Of a stretch of DNA of 7,260 nucleotides, positions 1 to 5,018 are shown one piece after another (position 1 is the stretch's first letter; each line of letters begins with the position of its first letter). A program made the translations under genes and the position numbers. Source of the stretch: Flavisolibacter sp. (GTDB taxonomy: Bacteria; Bacteroidota; Bacteroidia; Chitinophagales; Chitinophagaceae); assembly GCA_025936195.1 (NCBI GenBank), contig JAICTW010000117.1, positions 1 through 7,260 on the forward strand. The letters are read 5' to 3'. Under the pieces are notes generated by a model. The model worked only from the letters and a program-made list of their open reading frames with translations. It did no database searches and was not told the origin of the DNA.

Positions 1-1730
1 CCTGAAAAATCTGTGTCTTTCAAATGCGCATAAAAATGATCTCCGCTTAAGTCGGCAAAAGCATCAATGTCTTCCGAAGTGATCTTTCTTTTTTCAGTGA
101 TGATCTGATCACCTACCTGCAACTCCTCAAAATGTTTTTTAAAAGGATGAACATTGGTTTGGACTCCCTTTGCATTGGGCTGATACTCTTGTGTGATGGC
201 CGTTATGGTTGTTGGTGAACCCTGTATCGCCACTCTTTGCATGTAGTGCTTTACACCGCGAACACCACCCATTTCCTCTCCGCCGCCAGCCCTTCCAGGT
301 CCGCCGTGAATCAGCAATGGCAATGGTGAACCATGACCTGTACTTTCTTTAGCGCATTCCTGATTGAGAACTAAAATTCTTCCGTGATGCGTTGCAGCAC
401 CAACAACAAAATCAGTGGCCAATTTATTATCAGCTGTAACAATGGAACAACACAAAGAACCTTTTCCTTTTTTAGCTAACGCAATGGCATCGCTCAAATC
501 TTTATATGGCATAATGGTACTCACGGGGCCAAAACATTCTATTTCATGAACCAACTCATTTTTAAAAGGATCTTCACTCATTAATAAAAGGGGAGAAAGA
601 AAAGCACCTTTTTTTGCATCGGCATCAATCACTTCAACACTGTCTAAAGAACCGTAAACAATTTGCGAGGAAGCCAAAAGCTTTTGAACATTTTGTTTTA
701 CTTCTTCTCTCTGGTCTTTACTTGCCAAAGCACCCATTCGAACTTTTTCATTCAATGGATTACCAACGGTTGTTTGCGACAAGGATTTCCCCAAAGCGAG
801 ATAAGCATCTTCCAGCAAATGCTCAGGAACAAAAATTCTGCGGATAGCTGTACATTTTTGTCCGGCCTTCACGGTCATTTCTTTTCGAACCTCTTTGATG
901 AAGATCTCCCACTCCGCAGAATTTGGAGTGACATCATTTCCCAACACAATTGCATTCAACGAATCCGCCTCCATATTAAAGGGCACACTTTCTTCCAAAA
1001 TTCTCTTGTGCGATTTGAGCATTAATCCGGTTGATTTGGAACCCGTGAATGTAACGACGTCTTGTGCAGTTACATAATCGAGCATATCGCCTGCACTTCC
1101 GCAAATCAACTGTAATGCACCTTCAGGTAAAATCCTGGAAGCAATAATTTCTTTTACTACTGCTTCGGTTAAATAAGAAGTAATACTCGCAGGTTTTACC
1201 ACCGCGGGCATACCCGCCAACCAATTGACAGCACATTTCTCCAACATTCCCCACACCGGAAAATTATAGGCATTAATATGAACGGCCACGCCTTCTTTTG
1301 GCATTAATAAATGATGTGCCATAAAATTCCCTTGCTTACTTAAGCCAATTGGATCACCATCAGTGCAATAAGGAAGATCAGGAAATTTTCTTCGCAGCGA
1401 GGCATTGGCAAAAAGATTTCCAATACCGCCTTCAATATCAATCCAGCTATCGGCTTTTGTTGCGCCTGTATGATAACTAACCTGATAAAATTTTTCTTTT
1501 CGCTCCAATAAATAAAGCGCCAATGCCTTCAGCATCCTTCCTCTTTCGTGGAAACTCAGTTTGCGCAATAAAGTATTTCCAACTTCCCGGCCGTATTGCA
1601 AAACGGAAGCAAAGTCTAAACCTTTGGTGGTAGCGTATGCAATCGTTTCGCCGGTTACAGCATCGTGAAGTGGTTGTCCATCACCATCGCCGGTTGTCCA
1701 TTTTCCCAAAATATAATTCTCAAGTTTCAT
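1..1730 (-). CDS. paaZ: PaaZ, bifunctional oxepin-CoA hydrolase / 3-oxo-5,6-dehydrosuberyl-CoA semialdehyde dehydrogenase (C-terminus off the window)
   Basis: PaaZ opens the oxepin-CoA ring with its MaoC-type hydratase domain and oxidises the resulting semialdehyde with its NADP-dependent aldehyde dehydrogenase domain, in aerobic phenylacetyl-CoA degradation. I translated 576 codons without a break. The start is MKLENYILGKW. The ALDH domain fills about residues 1-510: EGVAVHINAYNFPVWG near 140-155, FTGSKSTG near 225, the general base Glu254 in MEADSLNA, and the nucleophile Cys293 in AGQKCTAIRR. These sit two residues from the positions I recall for E. coli PaaZ (Glu256, Cys295). The hydratase domain begins near residue 540 and shows Asp564 and His569 in SGDHFYAH, the MaoC active-site pattern. 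Roughly 110-120 residues should lie beyond the left edge. The ATG at 1730 is the first in frame after a stop 41 bases upstream. It lies 83 bases after a same-strand DUF1569 gene and may share its transcript. Family assignment is very secure. Confidence 0.97.
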   Translation of the reverse strand, partial: MKLENYILGKWTTGDGDGQPLHDAVTGETIAYATTKGLDFASVLQYGREVGNTLLRKLSFHERGRMLKALALYLLERKEKFYQVSYHTGATKADSWIDIEGGIGNLFANASLRRKFPDLPYCTDGDPIGLSKQGNFMAHHLLMPKEGVAVHINAYNFPVWGMLEKCAVNWLAGMPAVVKPASITSYLTEAVVKEIIASRILPEGALQLICGSAGDMLDYVTAQDVVTFTGSKSTGLMLKSHKRILEESVPFNMEADSLNAIVLGNDVTPNSAEWEIFIKEVRKEMTVKAGQKCTAIRRIFVPEHLLEDAYLALGKSLSQTTVGNPLNEKVRMGALASKDQREEVKQNVQKLLASSQIVYGSLDSVEVIDADAKKGAFLSPLLLMSEDPFKNELVHEIECFGPVSTIMPYKDLSDAIALAKKGKGSLCCSIVTADNKLATDFVVGAATHHGRILVLNQECAKESTGHGSPLPLLIHGGPGRAGGGEEMGGVRGVKHYMQRVAIQGSPTTITAITQEYQPNAKGVQTNVHPFKKHFEELQVGDQIITEKRKITSEDIDAFADLSGDHFYAHLKDTDFS

Positions 1731-1745
1731 ATAGCTTTCGTTCAA

Positions 1746-1753
1746 TAAAGATA
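1746..1753 (-). promoter_or_regulatory. Possible -7 box upstream of paaZ
   Basis: The minus strand reads TATCTTTA, seven of eight matches to the Bacteroidetes -7 consensus TAnnTTTG, ending 15 bases before the paaZ ATG. No TTG lies at the expected 19-21 base spacing; the nearest is 25 bases away. It may be a weak internal promoter, or paaZ may simply be read from the promoter of the gene upstream. Confidence 0.25.
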
Positions 1754-1813
1754 AAGGCGTTTGATATGTTTACTGAGGCAAACAAATATCCATAACAATC
1801 TTTTACGGAAACA

Positions 1814-2287
1814 TTAGCTGACCGTTACACCAAACTGCCGCAGGTGATGCAACGCATGTTTGTGAAGCAGGTGAACATTTTGCTCATAATTGAGATCGCC
1901 GAAGAAAGGACTTCGTGTAACCTGCAGATTGTTCTTCTCAAAAACAGAAAAGAAGAAACTAAGTTCTTTCTGTAATTCATTAATTGCTTCTTCAACTGAG
2001 GTGTTGACTACAGGTGCAGGAGCTTCGGGCATTAAGGGGTTGACTGTATTTTCTTTGAAAGGCTTTTCACTCAGCATGAATTCACGTACTCGTTGCAACT
2101 GATCGGGAGGAAAAACAAAATTGGTATGAACTGTTTTGCCCGACGCAATGCGAACACTGTCTGAGAAATGTTCAATCATTTGCTGTAAGGTCATTTTGCC
2201 CCATTGTGCCGGCATATCAGAAGGAATTTGTTCTAACAATGGAATGAAACGGCGCCTGAGGAATTCTGCTTTTTCTATTTCGTTCAT
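1814..2287 (-). CDS. DUF1569 / DinB-like small protein
   Basis: A 157-residue, apparently cytoplasmic protein with no signal peptide or membrane segment. The fold is inferred from pattern. A helix containing WGKMTLQQMIEHFSDS (residues 29-44) carries His40, and the C-terminal helix LLHKHALHHLRQFG (residues 140-153) carries His142, His144, His147 and His148. This layout, ending in HHLRQFG, is typical of DUF1569 in the DinB/YfiT four-helix superfamily, where three histidines bind a divalent metal; which ones do so here is uncertain. Some DinB-fold enzymes are thiol transferases, but no substrate can be assigned. The frame stays open to an ATG at 2383, but the start at 2287 (MNEIEKAEF) is preferred: a perfect -7 promoter box lies inside the longer reading, and the extra 32 residues do not resemble the family. 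paaZ follows 83 bases downstream. Confidence 0.85.
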   Translation of the reverse strand: MNEIEKAEFLRRRFIPLLEQIPSDMPAQWGKMTLQQMIEHFSDSVRIASGKTVHTNFVFPPDQLQRVREFMLSEKPFKENTVNPLMPEAPAPVVNTSVEEAINELQKELSFFFSVFEKNNLQVTRSPFFGDLNYEQNVHLLHKHALHHLRQFGVTVS

Positions 2288-2306
2288 ACAAGCATCTTTA
2301 AGAGTG

Positions 2307-2314
2307 CAAAGATA
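2307..2314 (-). promoter_or_regulatory. -7 promoter box for the DUF1569 gene
   Basis: The minus strand reads TATCTTTG, an exact match to TAnnTTTG. A TTTA-containing stretch about 19 bases upstream is a poor -33 element. The box ends 19 bases before the ATG at 2287, implying a leader of roughly 13-15 bases, and it argues against the longer start at 2383. Confidence 0.6.
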
Positions 2315-2340
2315 GGAGCCCAATCCACCTAAATCCTCCG

Positions 2341-2360
2341 GCGCAGTTTTGCAACTGCAC
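2341..2360. repeat. Short inverted repeat upstream of the DUF1569 promoter
   Basis: GCAGTT (2343-2348) and AACTGC (2353-2358) are perfect inverted arms around a four-base spacer; one mismatch outward, a further pair matches. It sits just upstream of the expected -33 region of the DUF1569 gene, so it could be a regulator-binding dyad, but a six-base arm can occur by chance. Confidence 0.3.
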
Positions 2361-2388
2361 AGACCTGAACGGATGTTATGCAAATATT

Positions 2389-2415
2389 AAAGCACTCAAA
2401 CAATTTAAGTGCTTT
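2389..2415 (-). terminator. Hairpin terminator after adk (may work both ways)
   Basis: Perfect eight-base arms AAAGCACT (2389-2396) and AGTGCTTT (2408-2415) enclose an 11-base loop. On the minus strand the stem runs into TTTAATATTT, and on the plus strand it ends in TTTT. It lies 80 bases after the adk stop and before the DUF1569 promoter, so it plausibly separates the two transcripts. Confidence 0.6.
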
Positions 2416-2495
2416 TGTCTCTTCGATTGATAAACTCTTCAGGAAAAATTATGGATGCGGTAAGCTGACCTTCCACCGGGAAGATCAGGATGGGC

Positions 2496-3089
2496 CTACA
2501 CCGATTGCTGCGCTGCTATTTCCGTTTCAATGGCAAGACTAAGTGCCGCAAAAATTTCGTCAATAGTACCAATGCCTTTTATAGAAATAAATTTATCCTG
2601 TTCTTTATAATAATCGGCAACCGGTTCTGTTTCGTTTTTATACACCAGAAAGCGTTTGCGGATCACTTCTTCATTGGTATCATCACTTCTGCCCGATGTG
2701 GCTCCTCTTTTAATTAATCTGCTGATCAGTTCTTCTTCCAATACATCCAAAGCGATGACCTTGGTAATAGAATTTCTTTTAAGTGCCAGTAATCTGTCGA
2801 GTGCTTCTGCCTGCGCAATAGTTCTTGGAAAACCATCAAATAAAAATCCTTTGGCATTAGGATTTTTTTCAAGGCAGGAATCAATCATGCCGATCACTAC
2901 TTCATCAGGAACCAACTGTCCTTTGTCCATAAAGTTTTTTGCTTCCATCCCCAGCGGTGTTTTTTCCGCAATCTCCTGGCGCAACAGGTTACCGGTGGAC
3001 AAATGGATCAGACCAAATTTTTCAACAATTTTTTCGGATTGGGTGCCCTTGCCGCTACCCGGAGGGCCAAAGAGAATTAGATTGAACAT
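2496..3089 (-). CDS. adk: Adenylate kinase, short-LID type
   Basis: Catalyses reversible phosphate transfer between ATP and AMP (giving two ADP) in the cytoplasm; a core housekeeping enzyme. The protein is 197 residues. The P-loop GPPGSGKGTQ occupies residues 8-17. The AMP-binding helix starts at STGNLLRQE (31-38). DGFPRT (85-90) carries the conserved substrate-binding Arg89. The LID is the short form, RGATSGRSDD (128-137), with no zinc-binding cysteines, followed by arginines near 144-146. The length fits the short bacterial class rather than the roughly 215-residue E. coli form. The frame is open to an ATG at 3203, but the start at 3089 (MFNLILFGPPG) is chosen because it puts the P-loop at its usual place and lies just after a near-ideal promoter that the longer version would contain. 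AAGG precedes the ATG by about 10 bases. It is divergent from msrB. Confidence 0.98.
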   Translation of the reverse strand: MFNLILFGPPGSGKGTQSEKIVEKFGLIHLSTGNLLRQEIAEKTPLGMEAKNFMDKGQLVPDEVVIGMIDSCLEKNPNAKGFLFDGFPRTIAQAEALDRLLALKRNSITKVIALDVLEEELISRLIKRGATSGRSDDTNEEVIRKRFLVYKNETEPVADYYKEQDKFISIKGIGTIDEIFAALSLAIETEIAAQQSV

Positions 3090-3108
3090 TCTTACTAACC
3101 TTAAGTGA

Positions 3109-3138
3109 CAAATATATGGGAAAACGACCAAGCAGCAA
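3109..3138 (-). promoter_or_regulatory. Bacteroidetes-type promoter for adk
   Basis: On the minus strand TTG (3138-3136) is followed after exactly 19 bases by TATATTTG (3116-3109), matching the -33 TTG and -7 TAnnTTTG elements. The -7 box ends 19 bases before the adk ATG, so the leader should be only about 13-15 bases. Confidence 0.75.
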
Positions 3139-3231
3139 GGATTTGACGAGTCTGCATTTATGATCCTGATCAGAATTTTTTTCACCTTTCCTTTAAAATC
3201 CAATCCACCACATACATCGTAACTTTAAACT

Positions 3232-3792
3232 ATGAAGCGATACCTGTTGTTTTTACCTGTGGCTTTATGCCTGCAGTTCTGCACCTATTCTCAAACCAAT
3301 AAAAAAATAAGTATGGACGATTCAACAAAGAAGAATAATTCTGTTTACTCAAACTCTGATACCTCAAAAGTGAATTTGAGTGAAGACGAATGGAAAAAAG
3401 TTTTACCTGAGGACGTGTATTACAGTGCCCGCAAAAAAGGAACGGAGCCTGCGTGGAGCAGTCCTTTGGAAACCATTAAAGATAAAGGCACTTATTACTG
3501 TGCGGCCTGTGGTAATCCGCTGTTCATTAGTGATACCAAGTTTGAAAGTGGTTGCGGTTGGCCAAGTTTTTATCAGCCCATTAGCAAGGGAAGTGTTATT
3601 TATGCTCCTGATCATTCTTATGGAATGAACCGCACCGAAGTAATGTGCGGCCGTTGCAAAGCGCATTTGGGACATGTGTTTGACGATGGCCCTCCGCCAA
3701 CCGGTTTGCGTTATTGCATAAACGGAGTTGTGCTGGATTTTAAGAAAGCAAAGGAGGCAGAAGAGAAATATAATCAGGAAAAGAAAGGATAA
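3232..3792 (+). CDS. msrB: Peptide-methionine (R)-S-oxide reductase MsrB, exported
   Basis: Reduces the R-sulfoxide of oxidised methionine in proteins. The 186-residue protein begins with a basic start and a hydrophobic stretch (MKRYLLFLPVALCLQFCTYS), read as a signal peptide, then a polar Ser/Asn/Lys-rich linker to about residue 48. The catalytic domain spans about 49-180. Zinc ligands are the pairs Cys90/Cys93 (CAAC) and Cys139/Cys142 (CGRC). The nucleophile is Cys162 in RYCIN, and Cys108 in SGCGWPSF is the likely resolving cysteine. KGTEPAW (69-75) matches the usual KGTE region. The domain is complete. Export points to the periplasm; cleavage near residues 20-21 is inferred. Cys17 does not sit in a good lipobox, so a lipoprotein is less likely. 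There is no msrA partner in the window. The start is supported by the signal peptide; no convincing Shine-Dalgarno sequence precedes it. Confidence 0.95.
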   Translation: MKRYLLFLPVALCLQFCTYSQTNKKISMDDSTKKNNSVYSNSDTSKVNLSEDEWKKVLPEDVYYSARKKGTEPAWSSPLETIKDKGTYYCAACGNPLFISDTKFESGCGWPSFYQPISKGSVIYAPDHSYGMNRTEVMCGRCKAHLGHVFDDGPPPTGLRYCINGVVLDFKKAKEAEEKYNQEKKG

Positions 3793-3816
3793 ACTTTGCG
3801 GTTCTTTTAATAAAAA

Positions 3817-3835
3817 AATCTGATCGTTTCAGATT
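3817..3835 (-). terminator. Second hairpin, oriented for minus-strand transcription
   Basis: Seven-base perfect arms AATCTGA (3817-3823) and TCAGATT (3829-3835) enclose a five-base loop. On the minus strand the stem runs straight into a T tract (complement of the A run at 3812-3818). It would back up the main terminator for transcripts leaving the nuclease gene before they enter msrB in antisense. Confidence 0.5.
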
Positions 3836-3863
3836 GATTGAAAACAGTCTCTCGCTATTTATA

Positions 3864-3899
3864 AAACAAAAACTCCACGCCTACATGGAGTTTTTGTTT
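3864..3899. terminator. Strong bidirectional terminator between msrB and the nuclease gene
   Basis: Perfect 14-base arms (3864-3877 and 3886-3899) enclose an eight-base loop. The A-rich left and T-rich right arms give a U tract in both directions; on the plus strand it continues as GTTTATTTTT. Its place between two convergent genes, 71 bases after the msrB stop and 16 bases after the nuclease stop, fits a shared terminator. Confidence 0.88.
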
Positions 3900-3915
3900 G
3901 TTTATTTTTAATGAA

Positions 3916-4713
3916 TCACTTTCCAAAAACCTCATTCAGCAAACCTGCCAGACGAATACCACCTTTCAGTAGTTGCCGGTTCAATGTTTGAATGTGATCG
4001 TAGCCATAACGGTAACTAAGCTTTGGATTTTTTTCCTTTAACTCGTTGTGCAGATCTTCGGCAATAACATAGGATTCGTACAACCATTGACTGATAGGTT
4101 GACTTTGCCATTTTTTTCTTTCTGCAGCGGTGGAATGATTGATGGCTTCTGTGTATTCTGTATAACTTAATTGCTGGTCTTCTATTAATTGTTCATCCCA
4201 AACGCGGTGAAGATTTGAATTTTGTCCGAACCATTGAAGTTTTACATCATTACCACCACTCGTTCCTTCCGGACTGACATGCAAGGGTTGATGAATATCG
4301 CCGACGATATGAATGAGCAGCTTCAAATAGATTTTCTTTTTATCTGCTGAAAGGTTTTTCTTCTTTAATTCTTTTACCAAAAAATTGACAGCAGTATAGG
4401 CGTCTTTCGCCGTATCTTTTTTTAATTCTTCTTTCATCTGATTATAAGTCAATCCAGCGGGAAAATCAATGTAATGCCAGGGACTTAAATATTTGTATGA
4501 TGTATCTGATTTTATAAAATCGGCCCAGGTGCTGGCAATGGCCATGGATTCGTTACCTAATATTTTTTTGACCTCTGCCTTCGTTTTTGCTGTTAAATAG
4601 CTTTCGGCAATTTCGGCAACAATGCGATGTCCCAATTGCCCCCAGCACATAGCTTTCAAAGGGAGGTAAAAACATACTAACAGTAAAACAATTTTAAAAA
4701 AGCGTGTGTGCAT
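3916..4713 (-). CDS. S1/P1 family zinc-dependent nuclease, exported
   Basis: Family members use three zinc ions to cleave single-stranded DNA and RNA, some with 3'-nucleotidase activity, outside the cytoplasm. The protein is 265 residues. A signal peptide (residues 1-23, hydrophobic IVLLLVCFYLPL) ends in AMC, directly before Trp24 in WGQLGHRI. In mature P1 nuclease the N-terminal Trp itself binds zinc. All nine family ligands can be placed: Trp24, His29, Asp65 (WADF), His80 (PWHYIDF), His135, Asp139 and His145 (HIVGDIHQPLH), and His169 and Asp173 (LHRVWDEQL). The spacings match P1. GGND near 153-156 is also conserved. The enzyme therefore looks intact and active. The frame is open to an ATG at 4815, but that start would overlap the upstream Smr gene and bury the signal peptide; the ATG at 4713 is chosen. 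It has its own promoter box and a strong terminator. Substrate preference cannot be read from sequence. Confidence 0.95.
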   Translation of the reverse strand: MHTRFFKIVLLLVCFYLPLKAMCWGQLGHRIVAEIAESYLTAKTKAEVKKILGNESMAIASTWADFIKSDTSYKYLSPWHYIDFPAGLTYNQMKEELKKDTAKDAYTAVNFLVKELKKKNLSADKKKIYLKLLIHIVGDIHQPLHVSPEGTSGGNDVKLQWFGQNSNLHRVWDEQLIEDQQLSYTEYTEAINHSTAAERKKWQSQPISQWLYESYVIAEDLHNELKEKNPKLSYRYGYDHIQTLNRQLLKGGIRLAGLLNEVFGK

Positions 4714-4734
4714 GAACTCAATTTTAAATGGCTG

Positions 4735-4742
4735 CAAATGTA
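4735..4742 (-). promoter_or_regulatory. -7 promoter box for the nuclease gene
   Basis: The minus strand reads TACATTTG, an exact TAnnTTTG match, ending 21 bases before the ATG at 4713 and starting 20 bases after the Smr stop codon. The -33 region has only an ATTTC sequence in place of TTG, so the promoter may be weak or activator-dependent. Read-through from the Smr gene is also possible. Confidence 0.5.
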
Positions 4743-4762
4743 AATTTTCTTTTTTGGCGAAA

Positions 4763-5017
4763 TCAGAACTTAAAGTAAACGAAAAGTCTTCCGAAGTTTT
4801 TGCTGTCGTTTTCAATACGATGGTATAAAGGTTTGATATGGGGCTGCTGTAAAAAGCGTTCTACTTTTTTGCGCAACTGTCCGCTTCCTTTTCCCGGGAT
4901 GATTTCCACTTCTCTGATTTTTTTGCTGACGGCATCATCAAAGGCCTGCTGCAATGCTTTGTCAATAGCAGCGCTGTTGTTGTAGATATCGTGAAGGTCC
5001 AGTTTTATTCTTGCCAT
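4763..5017 (-). CDS. Stand-alone Smr-domain protein
   Basis: An 84-residue protein that is almost entirely one Smr (small MutS-related) domain, the fold found at the C-terminus of MutS2 and linked to nucleic-acid nicking or ribosome-associated RNA cleavage. The LDLH motif is at residues 6-9. The GKGSGQLRKKV loop and helix, corresponding to the usual HGKGxGxLR, begins at residue 42. The usual His before GKG is Pro41 here. The protein ends in the expected beta strand (GRLFVYFKF). No other domain is attached. The ATG lies one base after the TAA of the large upstream gene, so translation is probably coupled; a GGA about six bases before it is the only Shine-Dalgarno-like signal. Whether it is a nuclease or only a nucleic-acid-binding protein cannot be decided from sequence. 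Confidence 0.88.
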   Translation of the reverse strand: MARIKLDLHDIYNNSAAIDKALQQAFDDAVSKKIREVEIIPGKGSGQLRKKVERFLQQPHIKPLYHRIENDSKNFGRLFVYFKF

Positions 5018-5018
5018 A

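Noticed and set aside
614..1077. Several plus-strand open frames of 60-120 codons opposite paaZ
   Set aside because: They lie antisense to an intact, highly conserved coding sequence, resemble no family and have no start signals; they are frame shadows.
2288..2383. Upstream extension of the DUF1569 frame to an ATG at 2383
   Set aside because: It contains a perfect -7 box and an inverted repeat, and its residues do not fit the family; the start at 2287 is better.
2470..2484. CTTCC/GGAAG hairpin just after the adk stop
   Set aside because: The stem is only five bases with no T tract after it; the hairpin at 2389-2415 is a better terminator.
2656..3108. 150-codon plus-strand frame opposite adk
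   Set aside because: It is fully antisense to adk, and its Ser/Leu-rich composition is what the complement of adk would give.
3090..3203. Upstream extension of adk to an ATG at 3203
   Set aside because: It would add 38 residues before the normal N-terminal P-loop strand and would include the adk promoter.
4714..4815. Upstream extension of the nuclease to an ATG at 4815
   Set aside because: It overlaps the end of the Smr gene, contains the nuclease promoter box and would put the signal peptide inside the protein.
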